Numbered from the stretch's first letter, positions 33,601 to 43,468 are shown. The stretch: 64,000 nucleotides of DNA from Sulfurimonas sp. (GCF_028694605.1 NZ_JAQVKP010000011.1:1-64000), one strand, 5' to 3'. The notes: a model not told the origin generated them from the sequence alone. Translations and numbers: made by a program.

Positions 33601-34080
33601 TTACGCCTCTTCTCTTTTTTGTCTCAATGCGTCCAAACCAATTGTAAAGTTTCTGATTGGTCCCATCCAAACAGATGCAAGCATACCAAGTAGTTCTTCA
33701 CGTCCTGGAAGTTTAGCAAACGCTTCGACTTTAGCAGCATCGGCAGGTTCACGGTCAATATAAGCAGATTTGATAACAAATTTATCGTTATCTTTTGCAA
33801 AATCTGCAGCAACTTTTGAAGTAGAAATAGAATCTGCACCCCAAACTAAGATGTTAGTGTCTTTTAATGCAACACCTGTAAGTTCTGCATTTGTTAATGC
33901 GATAGTTGCTAAAGTATTTTTAACAACCTGAACTTTTGCATCTTTAGCGCGAGCCATTTTTCTCAATGCTTCAAGTTTAGAAACACTCAAACCTTTGTAA
34001 TCACAAAAGATTACACTCTGAGCATCCTTGAATTCATTTGAAAGTACTTCAATAATTTCAGCTTTTTGTGTTTTTGTCAT
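33601..34080 (-). CDS. rplJ: 50S ribosomal protein L10
   Basis: Base of the L7/L12 stalk. 159 residues from MTKTQKAEIIEVL, chosen because GGAG lies upstream of this ATG; a ten-residue longer frame has no RBS. Conserved SVIFCDYKGLSV and RxxNTL segments are present. It is preceded by a 150-bp leader with hairpins, probably the L10(L12)4 autoregulatory site. Confidence 0.97.
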   Translation of the reverse strand: MTKTQKAEIIEVLSNEFKDAQSVIFCDYKGLSVSKLEALRKMARAKDAKVQVVKNTLATIALTNAELTGVALKDTNILVWGADSISTSKVAADFAKDNDKFVIKSAYIDREPADAAKVEAFAKLPGREELLGMLASVWMGPIRNFTIGLDALRQKREEA

Positions 34081-34104
34081 AGAATATCTCCTTTCCAGAC
34101 AACA

Positions 34105-34217
34105 CTTCAACAGGAACGCCGATAAATCAGCATATTAAGCTTCCGCTCCTATATCTTCAGTCCATAAAATGCAGTTACCAAAGCAGTAACTTGATAGTGC
34201 TTTACGAATAAAGCACT
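34105..34217 (-). promoter_or_regulatory. candidate L10 leader upstream of rplJ
   Basis: The 150-bp rplA-rplJ spacer carries AGTGCTTTA-TTCG-TAAAGCACT (34196-34217), a perfect 9-bp stem with a TTCG tetraloop, and AGTTAC-N7-GTAACT (34174-34192). In many bacteria L10 bound to L12 represses translation by binding a kink-turn leader here. I infer the function from position; the kink-turn bases were not verified. Confidence 0.5.
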
Positions 34218-34230
34218 AAAAATTACTCAA

Positions 34231-34923
34231 TTATTTCATCTCTGCCAATTGCATAACATCAAGTTTAAGAGCCGGACTCATTGTTAAACTAAGTGCACAA
34301 TTTTTAATATAACGACCTTTTGCTGACGCAGGCTTATGTCTATTTATAGCTTTTACAAAAGTTACTAGATTTTCAGCGATTTTATCCGCAGCAAAACTTG
34401 CTTTACCTATTCCTGCGTGGATATTTCCTTTTTTGTCAACACGGAAATTTACTTGTCCACCTTTTACATTTTTAACAGCAGTTGCAACATCTGGAGTTAC
34501 AGTACCTGTTTTAGGGTTTGGCATCATACCTTTTGGTCCTAAAATACGACCAATTTGTCCTACAAGACCCATACAGTCAGGTGCAGCAACTACGATATCA
34601 AAATTAAAGATACCATCTTTGATTTGTTGTACTAAATCGTCTGTTCCAACAATATCAGCACCGGCAGCTTTAGCCTCATCAGCTTTAACGCCTTTTGCAA
34701 AAACTGCAACACGAACTGTTTTTCCAGTTCCATGAGGAAGTACTATAGCACCACGAATCATCTGATCTGCATGTCTTGGGTCAACATTTAAGTTAAATGC
34801 TACTTCAACAGTCTCATCAAACTTTGCGCTTATCAACTCTTTTACCAGTGCTGAAGCTTCATCAACACCATATGCTTTTGCAACATCAATTTTTTCAATT
34901 AGTTGTTTATATCTTTTGCTCAT
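34231..34923 (-). CDS. rplA: 50S ribosomal protein L1
   Basis: L1-stalk protein. 230 residues beginning [13 protein letters not shown]; the ATG at 34923 has AGGAG nine bases upstream, while the TTG six bases earlier is too close. Conserved [17 protein letters not shown] is present. It lies between rplK and rplJ, and L1 may repress the rplK-rplA message. Confidence 0.97.
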   Translation of the reverse strand: MSKRYKQLIEKIDVAKAYGVDEASALVKELISAKFDETVEVAFNLNVDPRHADQMIRGAIVLPHGTGKTVRVAVFAKGVKADEAKAAGADIVGTDDLVQQIKDGIFNFDIVVAAPDCMGLVGQIGRILGPKGMMPNPKTGTVTPDVATAVKNVKGGQVNFRVDKKGNIHAGIGKASFAADKIAENLVTFVKAINRHKPASAKGRYIKNCALSLTMSPALKLDVMQLAEMK

Positions 34924-34991
34924 TTTCAAATTCTCCTATAAATTCTGCCACAAAATTTTACATCACTGTGGTCGGTGATAAGATGCAGATA

Positions 34992-35417
34992 TTAATCTAC
35001 GATTTCAATACCCATCGAACGTGCTGAACCAGCGATTGTATTTGCTGCTGCTTCTTTGTCGTCAGTATTCATATCTTCAATTTTTCTATTGACGATTTCC
35101 ATTACTTGTGCACGTGTAAGCTTTCCAACTTTATTTTTAAGCGGATTGCTTGAACCGCCTTTTAAACCTGCTGCATGTAAAATAAGTGCAGTAGCAGGCG
35201 GCTGCTTTACAACAAATGTAAAACTTTTATCAGTGTAAACAGTAATAACTACAGGAACTTTAAATCCCATCTTGTCTTTTGTTTTTTCGTTGAAGTTTTT
35301 AGTAAACTCCATAATGTTAACACCACGTTGACCGAGCGCAGGACCTACTGGAGGAGCAGGTGTTGCTTTTCCAGCTTCAATTTGCAGCTTGATATAGCCC
35401 ATAATTTTTTTTGCCAT
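34992..35417 (-). CDS. rplK: 50S ribosomal protein L11
   Basis: GTPase-associated-centre protein. 141 residues with the N-terminal proline-rich motif [19 protein letters not shown] and the rRNA-binding C-terminal domain ending [13 protein letters not shown]. Eighteen bp after nusG. Target of L11-linked antibiotics and stringent-response sensing. Confidence 0.97.
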   Translation of the reverse strand: MAKKIMGYIKLQIEAGKATPAPPVGPALGQRGVNIMEFTKNFNEKTKDKMGFKVPVVITVYTDKSFTFVVKQPPATALILHAAGLKGGSSNPLKNKVGKLTRAQVMEIVNRKIEDMNTDDKEAAANTIAGSARSMGIEIVD

Positions 35418-35435
35418 CTTTTTTCCTTTGTAAAA

Positions 35436-35978
35436 TTAAATTATTTTTTCAACTTGCGTATAAGCAATATCCACAGGAGTTGCTCTTCCGAAAATCGAAA
35501 CATTTAGTTTTAGAGTTCCGTGCTCTAAATCATACTCATCTACAGTTGCCGTGAAGTTTGCAAAAGGACCTTCTGTAATACGGACTGTCTCACCACTATC
35601 GAAAAATACTCTTGGCTTAGGTGCTGCACGATTCGAAACGCGATCTAATATTACGTTAATGTCATGCTCGCTAAGCGGAGTGGGAGTATTGCCCTCTCCG
35701 ATGAATCCAGACACTTTTGGTATAGTCTGAATAAGATGCTGAATCTCTGTATTAAGATCTATTCTTGCAAAAACATACCCTGAATAAAGAGATCTTTCGG
35801 TGATTTTTTTCTTACCGTCTTTTACTTCGATTACATCTTCAGTAGGTACAATAACATCTGTTATCACATCTTGAAGCCTCATCTCTTCAATCATATTTAA
35901 AATTGCTAAACGAACTGTTCTCTCATTTCCGTATGTTTGGATAGAGTACCATTGATGATTGCTTTTTTTCTTCTCCAT
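35436..35978 (-). CDS. nusG: transcription elongation factor NusG
   Basis: Pause and termination factor coupling RNA polymerase with ribosome or Rho. 180 residues: NGN domain (QWYSIQTYGNERTVR ... VFARIDL) and KOW domain (ITEGPFANFTATVDEYD). The ATG at 35978 follows AAAGG by eight bases; the GTG six bases earlier is inside that site. Between secE and rplK as usual. Confidence 0.97.
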   Translation of the reverse strand: MEKKKSNHQWYSIQTYGNERTVRLAILNMIEEMRLQDVITDVIVPTEDVIEVKDGKKKITERSLYSGYVFARIDLNTEIQHLIQTIPKVSGFIGEGNTPTPLSEHDINVILDRVSNRAAPKPRVFFDSGETVRITEGPFANFTATVDEYDLEHGTLKLNVSIFGRATPVDIAYTQVEKII

Positions 35979-35987
35979 TGACACCCT

Positions 35988-36167
35988 TTATCCTAATATT
36001 GCCGATACTATTGACGACATAACCAAATCAACAAGCGCTAAAAAAGCAGTTATTACAGTTACAACAATAATGACAGAGACATAAGCTTGCTTTACTTGAC
36101 CTTTAGTAGGAAAAATAACCTTGCTTAATTCTAATCTTGCATTTTTAATATGTGAACCTAAATTCAT
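35988..36167 (-). CDS. secE: SecE, preprotein translocase subunit
   Basis: 59-residue single-span subunit that clamps SecY in the Sec channel. The frame reads M-NLGSHIKNARLELSKVIFPTKGQVKQAY then one hydrophobic helix (about 32-52). The KVIFPTK..V segment is the conserved amphipathic SecE motif. It starts 64 bp after tRNA-Trp and ends nine bp before nusG. The short form without extra helices is usual outside enterobacteria. Confidence 0.95.
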   Translation of the reverse strand: MNLGSHIKNARLELSKVIFPTKGQVKQAYVSVIIVVTVITAFLALVDLVMSSIVSAILG

Positions 36168-36231
36168 TCAAGCTTCCTAATTACTCATTGATTATATATA
36201 AAGCTCAAAAGCTTTACAAATAATAAATGTA

Positions 36232-36308
36232 TGGCAGGCGTAGAGAGATTCGAACTCCCAACACCCGGATTTGGAATCCGGTGCTCTAACCGTTGGAGCT
36301 ACACGCCT
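36232..36308 (-). tRNA. tRNA-Trp (CCA)
   Basis: 77 nt including the encoded CCA end. Acceptor AGGCGTG pairs with the 3' strand, the D-arm GCTC..GAGC, the anticodon loop TTCCAAA with anticodon CCA, and T-arm GGGAGTTCGAATCTC are all complete. Located between rpmG and secE. Confidence 0.97.
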
Positions 36309-36362
36309 ATTTTAAACAAAAAAAGCCAAGTCAAAAGACTTAAGCTTCTATTTGCAACTATA

Positions 36363-36515
36363 TTAGAGTTTCATCTCTTTATGAACAGTATGCTCACGAC
36401 AAAACTTACAATATTTTTTTACTGAAAATTTCTCAGTATGAGTCTTTTTGTTTTTAGTTGTGTGATAGTTACGACGTGTACACTTCTCACATCCTAAATG
36501 TATTGCTTCTCTCAT
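36363..36515 (-). CDS. rpmG: 50S ribosomal protein L33
   Basis: 50 residues, Cys4 type, with C9-x2-C12 and C38-x2-C41 (GCEKC and YCKFC). This zinc-binding form is the non-C-minus paralogue. It sits between tuf and tRNA-Trp as in related genomes. A ribosome-binding AAAGG precedes the start. Confidence 0.95.
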   Translation of the reverse strand: MREAIHLGCEKCTRRNYHTTKNKKTHTEKFSVKKYCKFCREHTVHKEMKL

Positions 36516-36559
36516 ATTATTAACCTTTTAAGGGATTTTGCATATTTCGCTAAAGCGAA

Positions 36560-37759
36560 TTATGCAAGAATCTCAGCTACAACACCGGCACCAACAGTTC
36601 TTCCACCCTCACGAATAGCAAACTTAGTACCTTTTTCCATAGCGATTGGGTGAATTAGTTCAACAGTAATGCTTACGTTATCACCTGGCATAACCATCTC
36701 AGTACCTTCTGGTAATGTGATTGCACCTGTTACGTCTGTTGTACGAACGTAGAATTGTGGGCGATAGTTACTAAAGAATGGAGTATGGCGACCACCTTCC
36801 TCTTTACTTAGTACGTAAATCTCAGCTGTAAATTTAGTGTGAGGAGTGATGCTCTTTGGCTTACAAAGAACCTGACCACGCTCAACACCATCTTTAGTAA
36901 TACCGCGTAGCAATAGACCACAGTTATCACCAGCTTGACCTTGATCCATCTCTTTACGGAACATCTCAATACCAGTTACTGTAGTTGTTTGTGTATCGCG
37001 AATACCTACGATTTCAATAGTATCGCCAATCTTAACAACACCACGCTCGATACGACCAGTAACAACTGTTCCACGACCAGAGATTGAGAAAACGTCTTCA
37101 ACTGGCATCAAGAAATCTTTATCAGTTTCACGAGTCGGCTCAGGAATATACTCATCTACCGCAGCCATAAGCTTTTGGATTTTTGCAGACCATGGTCCAA
37201 GTGTACCGCTTTTTGCTTCTTCAAGAGCTTCTTTTGCAGAACCAGCTACGATTGGAGTATCGTCACCTGGGAAATCATACATATCAAGAAGTTCACGGAT
37301 TTCCATTTCAACTAGCTCTAAAAGCTCTTCATCATCAACCATATCTTCTTTGTTCATGAAAACAACGATATAAGGAACGCCTACTTGCTTAGAAAGAAGA
37401 ATGTGCTCACGAGTTTGTGGCATCGGGCCGTCCGCTGCAGAAACAACAAGAATAGCACCGTCCATTTGAGCAGCACCTGTAATCATGTTTTTAACGTAGT
37501 CCGCGTGACCTGGACAGTCAACGTGTGCATAGTGACGCTTATCTGTTTCATACTCTACGTGCGATGTAGCAATTGTAATACCACGCTCACGCTCTTCAGG
37601 AGCATTGTCGATTTGATCGTAATCCATCATTTTTGCACCGTTTGTTACTGCAAGAACCGCAGTAATTGCAGCTGTCAGTGTTGTCTTACCGTGGTCAACG
37701 TGACCAATAGTACCAATGTTTACGTGCGGTTTATTACGCGAAAACTTTTCTTTTGCCAT
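36560..37759 (-). CDS. tuf: elongation factor Tu
   Basis: GTPase delivering aminoacyl-tRNA. 399 residues from [14 protein letters not shown] (start at 37759, RBS GGAGG), with P-loop GHVDHGKT (19-26), [15 protein letters not shown] and the C-terminal barrel domains. Only tuf copy in the window, positioned behind four tRNA genes. Elfamycin-type contact residues look unchanged at a glance, though I did not check each. Confidence 0.98.
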   Translation of the reverse strand: MAKEKFSRNKPHVNIGTIGHVDHGKTTLTAAITAVLAVTNGAKMMDYDQIDNAPEERERGITIATSHVEYETDKRHYAHVDCPGHADYVKNMITGAAQMDGAILVVSAADGPMPQTREHILLSKQVGVPYIVVFMNKEDMVDDEELLELVEMEIRELLDMYDFPGDDTPIVAGSAKEALEEAKSGTLGPWSAKIQKLMAAVDEYIPEPTRETDKDFLMPVEDVFSISGRGTVVTGRIERGVVKIGDTIEIVGIRDTQTTTVTGIEMFRKEMDQGQAGDNCGLLLRGITKDGVERGQVLCKPKSITPHTKFTAEIYVLSKEEGGRHTPFFSNYRPQFYVRTTDVTGAITLPEGTEMVMPGDNVSITVELIHPIAMEKGTKFAIREGGRTVGAGVVAEILA

Positions 37760-37848
37760 AGTGTCCTCCGACTTAATTTGTGAATAGAGATGGAATTGTA
37801 CCCAAAAATTATTCAATTATTGCTTAAATTTTACCCGCGCTTCTTTTA

Positions 37849-37923
37849 TGGAGCTCACGAGCGGATTTGAACCGCCGACCTCTTCCTTACCAAGGAAGTG
37901 CTCTGCCCCTGAGCTACGAGAGC
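37849..37923 (-). tRNA. tRNA-Thr (GGT)
   Basis: 75 nt with encoded CCA. Anticodon loop TTGGTAA reads anticodon GGT within stem TTCC/GGAA. Acceptor stem has one T-T mismatch; D-arm and T-arm are regular. Last of four tRNAs before tuf. Confidence 0.95.
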
Positions 37924-38084
37924 GGACAAATAGAGTAAAAACACTAAGCAATAATTGCATAATTTTATAAATATATATATATTAGTTTTTTTGTGTAGAT
38001 ATAGCTATATATAGACGCTACTGCTTTAAAGACAATAGGTTTATGAAGTAGGTTGAAATTGTACTTCAGCTTCCAGAATCTCAA

Positions 38085-38161
38085 TGGAGCGGGTGAAGGG
38101 ACTCGAACCCTCGACCCTCAGCTTGGAAGGCTGACGCTCTAGCCAACTGAGCTACGCCCGC
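38085..38161 (-). tRNA. tRNA-Gly (TCC)
   Basis: 77 nt with encoded CCA. Anticodon loop CTTCCAA gives TCC (Gly). Acceptor GCGGGCG pairs fully with the 3' strand. The 161-bp gap to tRNA-Thr(GGT) holds A/T-rich DNA with no gene. Confidence 0.96.
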
Positions 38162-38174
38162 ATCTGCCATTGAG

Positions 38175-38259
38175 TGGTGGTGAGTGGTGGATTCGAACCA
38201 CCGAACCCGGAGGGAGCGGATTTACAGTCCGCCGTCGTTGGCCACTTGACTAACTCACC
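38175..38259 (-). tRNA. tRNA-Tyr (GTA)
   Basis: 85 nt with encoded CCA and a long class II variable arm. Anticodon loop CTGTAAA gives GTA (Tyr). It lies 13 bp upstream of tRNA-Gly and is separated from the next tRNA by 55 bp, so the set is co-transcribed. Confidence 0.96.
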
Positions 38260-38314
38260 ATAACTTATTATGTTTAATCTGGTCTAACACTGTTTCTAAT
38301 ATTCTCTCATTCAA

Positions 38315-38391
38315 TGGTGCCGGCACGAGGATTTGAACCCCGGGCCTGCTGATTACAAATCAGCTGCTCTAGCCAACTGAGCTATGCCGGC
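38315..38391 (-). tRNA. tRNA-Thr (TGT)
   Basis: 77 nt with encoded CCA. Anticodon loop TTTGTAA gives TGT (Thr, ACA). First RNA of the tRNA-tuf operon, starting 17 bp after the -10 box of a perfect sigma-70 promoter. The processing site on its 5' side is therefore near the transcript start. Confidence 0.96.
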
Positions 38392-38408
38392 GTTGAATTT
38401 GAGCCAGA

Positions 38409-38437
38409 ATTATAGTGCAATCTTTTTCCAATGTCAA
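38409..38437 (-). promoter_or_regulatory. consensus sigma-70 promoter of the tRNA-tuf-rpoBC operon
   Basis: On the minus strand TTGACA (38437-38432), exactly 17 bp, TATAAT (38414-38409): a full consensus in both boxes and the spacer. It is the most complete promoter in the window and presumably the main driver of the long leftward transcription unit, at least for tRNAs and tuf. Confidence 0.85.
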
Positions 38438-38527
38438 GAGTTTTGCTCTTAAATTTAAAATATCTTGCAATTTATGTAAAAAAGGGTACGATTTGAGCAA
38501 ATTTTGGATTTTTTAAAAGGCTTCTTA

Positions 38528-39256
38528 ATGTTAAAAATACTGTTTTCTCCGGCTGAAAATAAAAAGAGCGGCGGCAATGAAGAGAAAAAAGAGCTTTTTG
38601 GCGCTTATGGTTCACGGGATATTATTTTAAATGAGTATAACTCTATTGTACAAAGTGGCGATATGCAAAAAATAAAAGAACTTTTCGGTCTAAAAAAAGA
38701 GAGCGACTGCACTCCATATATTGCAGATATCTTTCATACACCGCTTATGCATGCTATTGAGCGTTATGACGGCGTAGCATACGACTATCTTAATTTTAAT
38801 TCATTGCATAAAGATGCAAAAGAGTATCTCAAATCAAATACAATAATATTTTCAAATCTCTATGGACCGTTGCTCGGAGGCGATACAATAGCCAACTATA
38901 AAGTGAAACAAGGAAACAGTATCGGCAAGTACGCACCGGACAAGTTTTATAAAGATAGATTTTCCTATCAACTTGATCTTTATCTTGGAAATTGTGAGAT
39001 TTTGGATTTACGTGCCGGATACTATGAAAATTTTTATGAGATTAAAAAGCCATACACAATGCTGAAATTCTTAAAAGATGGCAAAGTTGTAAGCCATTGG
39101 GCAAAGGCATATAGGGGCTTGGTTTTAAGAGCGGTTGCACAAAATGGCATAAACTCTATGAAGGAGTTTATGGCTTTGGAGATAGATGGCTTAAGCATTG
39201 CAGAGATTAGAGTTGTAAAAAACAAAACAGAAATCATCTACAACATTGTGAACTAA
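38528..39256 (+). CDS. yaaA: YaaA-family peroxide-stress protein
   Basis: Member of the UPF0246/YaaA family, which limits peroxide damage to DNA, by lowering free iron in Escherichia coli. 242 residues from MLKILFSPAENKK, the family start; AAAAGG precedes it, so the longer frame from 38504 is rejected. Motifs PLLGGDTIANYK and YRGLVLRAVAQNGI, then a beta-rich end, are typical. It is transcribed away from the tRNA promoter and convergent with copA. Confidence 0.85.
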   Translation: MLKILFSPAENKKSGGNEEKKELFGAYGSRDIILNEYNSIVQSGDMQKIKELFGLKKESDCTPYIADIFHTPLMHAIERYDGVAYDYLNFNSLHKDAKEYLKSNTIIFSNLYGPLLGGDTIANYKVKQGNSIGKYAPDKFYKDRFSYQLDLYLGNCEILDLRAGYYENFYEIKKPYTMLKFLKDGKVVSHWAKAYRGLVLRAVAQNGINSMKEFMALEIDGLSIAEIRVVKNKTEIIYNIVN

Positions 39257-39271
39257 TGACATGTAAAGTGC

Positions 39272-41632
39272 TTACAGTTTTATTCCCCTAAGTCTAAGCG
39301 AATTGGCAATTACGGAAACAGAACTAAAACTCATTGCCGCCGCGGCTATCATCGGTGAGAGCAGTATTCCAAAGAACGGATAGATTAGTCCCGCGGCAAT
39401 CGGGATCCCCGCCGAGTTGTAAAAGAAGGAGAAAAAGAGATTTTGTCTGATATTTTGCATTGTTGCTCTACTTAGAACTCTTGCTCTGACTATACCTCTT
39501 AAATCACCCTTTACCAAAGTGACACCGGCACTCTCCATCGCAACATCGGTTCCCGTTCCCATAGCAATGCCGACATGTGCAAGTGCAAGTGCAGGAGCAT
39601 CGTTTATGCCATCACCTGCCATCGCAACGATACGCCCCCCGGCTTGAAGTTTTTTAATAATCTCTGCTTTTTGCTCAGGCAACACCTCGGCATACACTTC
39701 GTCTATGCCGAGTTTTCTTGCAACAATCTCCGCTGTAGTACGATTATCGCCTGTAAGCATCACTACCCTTATGCCTTGTACATGTAGATTACGAATAGCT
39801 TCTGCCGTATTCTCTTTGATTGGGTCAGCAACAACAATAAAACCCGCTGCTTTTAAACCTACTGCAACCAACATTACAATATTGCCATCAGAGCGCTCTA
39901 TATCTGCTTTTTTTGACAACTCAAGTGCATTTATATTTAAACTCTCAAACAGTTTTAGATTACCGACTGAAACTGCCTGTCCGTCAACTTTGCCTGTAAT
40001 CCCCATTCCGCTTAGAGAGTTAAAGTTATCAGCTTTAACCAACTCAACCTCTCTATCTCTCGCCCCGTTTACGATAGCTTCTGCCAAAGGATGCTCACTC
40101 GCTCTCTCCAGACTTGCAACCAAACGCAAGAGTTCGTTTTCACCAAATCCATCTTCTACATGTACCTTTATAAGTTTAGGCTTTCCCTCTGTCAGCGTTC
40201 CTGTTTTATCGACTACAAGAGTATCAACCTTTTCCATTACTTCCAAAGCTTCCGCATTTTTGATTAATACTCCGCTTGTTGCACCTCGTCCTGTTCCTAC
40301 CATTATGGAGATAGGCGTAGCAAGACCGAGTGCACACGGACATGCAATGATAAGTACAGAAACAGCGCTTACTACGGCATATGCCAGACGAGGCTCACTC
40401 CCCCATATCCACCATACAAAAAATGTTATTACACTGATACCGATAACAGCCGGAACGAAATAAGAAGATACTACATCAGCCAATTTTTGTATGGGTGCTC
40501 TTGAGCGTTGAGCTTTTGAGACCATATCTATGATTTGTGAGAGCAGAGTATCCGCACCGATTTTCTGGGTTCTCATCAGCAGCGTACCGTTTGAGTTAAT
40601 AGTCGCACCTATAAGTTTTTCGCCTGCAAATTTCTTAACTGCAATAGGCTCACCCGTAACCATCGACTCATCAACATTACTTTCGCCTTCTATAACTATC
40701 CCGTCAACTGGAATTTTCTCGCCGGGACGGATACGCAGGATATCTCCTACATTTACTTTCTCTAGCGATATATCTTCCTCATTGCCGTTTTCTTTTACTA
40801 TACGTGCCGTGTTAGGAGCAAGTCCAAGCAGGAGTTTGATTGCTACGTTTGTTTGTGAACGGGCACGAAGCTCAAGAACCTGTCCCAGAAGAACAAGCGT
40901 TGTTATTACTGCCGCTGCTTCAAAATATACATGTACCAAACCATTGCTCATCTGCATCAAAGGCGGAAAAATATGCGGCATGAACATTGCCACCACGCTA
41001 TAACTCCAAGCAACAAAAACACCGATAGCAATCAGCGTGAACATGTTCAAATTCATTGTTTGCAGAGATTTATACCCTCGTACAAAAAATGGCCAGCCTC
41101 CCCAAAATACAATAGGCGCAGAGAGTAAAAACTCTATCCACTGAATCATTTTCATGCTTAATAAATTCGGCAATAATGCAGGCAATAAGTCTGCTATCAT
41201 TGCCAAAGCAAACACGGGAATAGAAAGAGCCGTACTAACCCAAAAACGGCGACTCATATCTATAAGTTCTTCATTTTTTTCTTCTGCTGCTTTTACGACA
41301 ATAGGCTCAAGTGCCATGCCGCATTTAGGACAGCTTCCGGGATGGTCTTGAACTATTTCTGGATGCATTGGACAGGTATAAGTTACTTGTTTCTCTGCTT
41401 TATGATGAGCTTGAGCATTTACATGGCAGAGTTTTGTATCCGTGCAAACTGGCTCGTTATAAACATGTATATATTTTTGAGGATTTTCTTTAAATTTAGC
41501 AAGACAATGTTCACTACAAAAGTAGTATTCTTTATTTTCATAACCGTATGAATATTTTGAGTCACTAGAAACACTCATACCGCAAATCAAATCTTTAAGT
41601 TCATTAGCTTTAATATGCATATCACTATTCAT
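39272..41632 (-). CDS. copA: copper-exporting P1B-type ATPase with YHS domain
   Basis: Heavy-metal ATPase exporting Cu(I). 786 residues. The N-terminus has a YHS domain (about 10-55, with ICGM and FCSEHC) and an HMBD zinc-ribbon-like domain ([14 protein letters not shown], 85-108). The usual HMA domain with GMxCxxC is absent. Core motifs: TGEP (326-329), CPC (431-433) in membrane helix six, DKTGT (475-479), HP (514-515) and GDGIND (673-678). It begins eight bp inside the upstream gene of unknown function. The plasma-membrane copper exporter pairs conceptually with the copper-type TonB receptor at the window start. Confidence 0.93.
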   Translation of the reverse strand: MNSDMHIKANELKDLICGMSVSSDSKYSYGYENKEYYFCSEHCLAKFKENPQKYIHVYNEPVCTDTKLCHVNAQAHHKAEKQVTYTCPMHPEIVQDHPGSCPKCGMALEPIVVKAAEEKNEELIDMSRRFWVSTALSIPVFALAMIADLLPALLPNLLSMKMIQWIEFLLSAPIVFWGGWPFFVRGYKSLQTMNLNMFTLIAIGVFVAWSYSVVAMFMPHIFPPLMQMSNGLVHVYFEAAAVITTLVLLGQVLELRARSQTNVAIKLLLGLAPNTARIVKENGNEEDISLEKVNVGDILRIRPGEKIPVDGIVIEGESNVDESMVTGEPIAVKKFAGEKLIGATINSNGTLLMRTQKIGADTLLSQIIDMVSKAQRSRAPIQKLADVVSSYFVPAVIGISVITFFVWWIWGSEPRLAYAVVSAVSVLIIACPCALGLATPISIMVGTGRGATSGVLIKNAEALEVMEKVDTLVVDKTGTLTEGKPKLIKVHVEDGFGENELLRLVASLERASEHPLAEAIVNGARDREVELVKADNFNSLSGMGITGKVDGQAVSVGNLKLFESLNINALELSKKADIERSDGNIVMLVAVGLKAAGFIVVADPIKENTAEAIRNLHVQGIRVVMLTGDNRTTAEIVARKLGIDEVYAEVLPEQKAEIIKKLQAGGRIVAMAGDGINDAPALALAHVGIAMGTGTDVAMESAGVTLVKGDLRGIVRARVLSRATMQNIRQNLFFSFFYNSAGIPIAAGLIYPFFGILLSPMIAAAAMSFSSVSVIANSLRLRGIKL

Positions 41633-42227
41633 CTTTTTTTTCCTCTAAATCTTTAAAGTCGATTCTTCTTTTTTCAAGCTCTCTTCGATACGTTTCATAA
41701 TCACCAAAATCAAAAAACTTATCATATCTTGAGTGCTTCTCTTTTTGCGCTCTTGAGTGTTTGATAGGACACCAAAACTGCTCGGTTCTGGCAGCTATCT
41801 CTCTAGTGTAAGCAATAACACCGTTAAAATATTCGCAATACCAGCAGTTTATCTTCTCTACTCTGTCAAGATAAAAGAGGTTGTATCTATCCATGATAAC
41901 ATAATCGCCTCTCTTAACTTTGGGAATTTTATAGATAGGGAAACAGACTGTCTGATAAATGGTTACGAAGATATCCACAAGAAGAGCAGGCAGCATCATA
42001 GACCAGATAAAGGGAATAGTAAAAACTGCTGATACCGGGAAAGAGGAGAGATACTTTATGGAGCTTACTATTCTACTTCTCCCCTCTTTTACTACACTCT
42101 CTTGGAATTTCACTTTTTTATCTTCAAGCGTATAGAAAAATTCATCCTGCTTTTTTCTAAGTTCTTGCATAAGTTCATCTTCAAGAGTTTTTATCTGGGC
42201 GGCTATCTCTTCTATTTTGTTATCCAT
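41625..42227 (-). CDS. conserved membrane protein, unknown function
   Basis: 200 residues from ATG 42227 (the 53-residue longer frame has no RBS and is A/T-coded). An N-terminal coiled coil rich in E and K (about 1-45), then two hydrophobic segments (about 55-90), and a C-terminal soluble part with a CxxC-like CWYC and WCPIKH. The last stretch with [17 protein letters not shown] recurs in proteobacterial hypothetical proteins in my memory, without a function. Overlaps the copA start by eight bp, so co-transcription with copper export is likely. Confidence 0.65.
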   Translation of the reverse strand: MDNKIEEIAAQIKTLEDELMQELRKKQDEFFYTLEDKKVKFQESVVKEGRSRIVSSIKYLSSFPVSAVFTIPFIWSMMLPALLVDIFVTIYQTVCFPIYKIPKVKRGDYVIMDRYNLFYLDRVEKINCWYCEYFNGVIAYTREIAARTEQFWCPIKHSRAQKEKHSRYDKFFDFGDYETYRRELEKRRIDFKDLEEKKDE

Positions 42228-42333
42228 TGTCTCTTCTTTTTTATAGAGTATAGCAGAAATCTTTTCTATTCGACAGGAAAAATAGTGTAGAATCATAAGT
42301 AAGAGATAGTAACTAATAAAAAGAGGGTTGTTT

Positions 42334-43083
42334 TTGGAAGATTCACAAGAGTACAAAAAGAAGAAAGCATATTTTGAAAAAATCATAACACTTTACGGCA
42401 GAAATGTCGTCGTAGAAGTTTTGCAAGAGAGCGGCATTGAGGTACATAAGGTACATATGGCAAACTCAAACAAGCCTGATGGTGTGATTGAGACGATTCT
42501 TAAACTTGCAAAAGAGAGAAATATAGAAGTCGCCTATCACGATAAAGCCGCACTCAGCAGAATCAGCAAAAACGCAAAACAAGATCAAGGAGTAGCTGTC
42601 GATATAATTGCTTCCTCCTACCAAAATGCAAACGAGATAAAAAACCTCAAAAGTTTTAAACTTCTTGCGCTTGATGGTATCCAAAATCCTCAAAACTTGG
42701 GGATGATTATCCGCTCATGTGCAGCTGGTTATGTCGATGGAATTATTCTTCCTAAAAAAAACAGTGCAAAAATCTCTCCACTTGTTATAAAAGCGAGTGC
42801 CGGAACGCTTTTTAGAGTTCCTATCTACTACTGCAACACTCTTGATGAAGTTTTAAGAGAGCTAAAAGAGGCAAAAATCTATCTGCTTTCTTCGCATGCA
42901 AAAAACAGTATATACAATATACAAAGAAGTGAAAAATCAATTTTTGTGCTTGGAAACGAGAGTGAGGGTGTTTCAAAAGAGATTGAAAAACTTTGCAACG
43001 ACTCTCTATCTATTCCAATGAACAGAGGTGTTGAGTCTCTTAATGTTGCAGTTACGGCTTCTCTTATTGCTTTTATGAAGTAG
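42334..43083 (+). CDS. TrmH/SpoU-family rRNA or tRNA 2'-O-methyltransferase
   Basis: SAM-dependent methyltransferase with a trefoil-knotted fold. 249 residues: an N-terminal substrate-binding domain (about 1-95) and the SPOUT domain with the three family motifs (ALDGIQNPQNLGMIIRSC; FVLGNESEGVS; IPMNRGVESLNVAVTASL). RlmB-like 23S rRNA G2251 methylation is likely but a tRNA target cannot be excluded. The start is a TTG six bases after GAGGG; an earlier TTG at 42328 touches that site. Confidence 0.88.
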   Translation: MEDSQEYKKKKAYFEKIITLYGRNVVVEVLQESGIEVHKVHMANSNKPDGVIETILKLAKERNIEVAYHDKAALSRISKNAKQDQGVAVDIIASSYQNANEIKNLKSFKLLALDGIQNPQNLGMIIRSCAAGYVDGIILPKKNSAKISPLVIKASAGTLFRVPIYYCNTLDEVLRELKEAKIYLLSSHAKNSIYNIQRSEKSIFVLGNESEGVSKEIEKLCNDSLSIPMNRGVESLNVAVTASLIAFMK

Positions 43084-43105
43084 CAATAGTTAGCTGAGTT
43101 TGGTA

Positions 43106-43426
43106 TTAGCTCATCATAATTTCATAAGGTCGCTTAATCTCCCGTACAACCTCATCTACGCTCATGTGGCGTGATTTTCTTAAAAACTCACGCCCATCTA
43201 AAAAGAGCAGAACCGTAGGGATAGTAAAAACACTAAAGTATGCCGCTATCTCCTGCTCCACAGAAGTATCGATACTAAGAATCTTAAACTCCCTGAAATT
43301 ACTCTCAATCGCTTCTAAAAGTTTTGGTTTTAGTGCGTGGCAAACGTTGCATGTCGGGGCTGAGAAGTAAAGCATTACCGCCCGATTTTCTTTTATACTC
43401 TTGTCTATATCTTCTATTGTTTGCAT
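43106..43426 (-). CDS. thioredoxin-family protein
   Basis: 106 residues, thioredoxin fold without signal peptide, with active site CNVC (Cys in APTCNVCHAL) and cis-proline segment IPTVLLF. The non-canonical NV dipeptide and lack of other conserved Trx residues suggest a thioredoxin-like protein rather than the main thioredoxin. Divergent from the AEC permease with a 54-bp gap. Confidence 0.85.
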   Translation of the reverse strand: MQTIEDIDKSIKENRAVMLYFSAPTCNVCHALKPKLLEAIESNFREFKILSIDTSVEQEIAAYFSVFTIPTVLLFLDGREFLRKSRHMSVDEVVREIKRPYEIMMS

Positions 43427-43468
43427 AGAACCATCCCCTATTTTGGTGTGAAATTATACTCTATTTGC

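Noticed and set aside
38504-38527. Longer yaaA start
   Set aside because: The eight extra residues are not family-like and the RBS AAAAGG lies within them, just ahead of the ATG at 38528.
39705-40463. 252-codon open frame on the plus strand
   Set aside because: Antisense to copA in the wobble-aligned frame; Ser/Thr-rich low-complexity product and no homology recognised.
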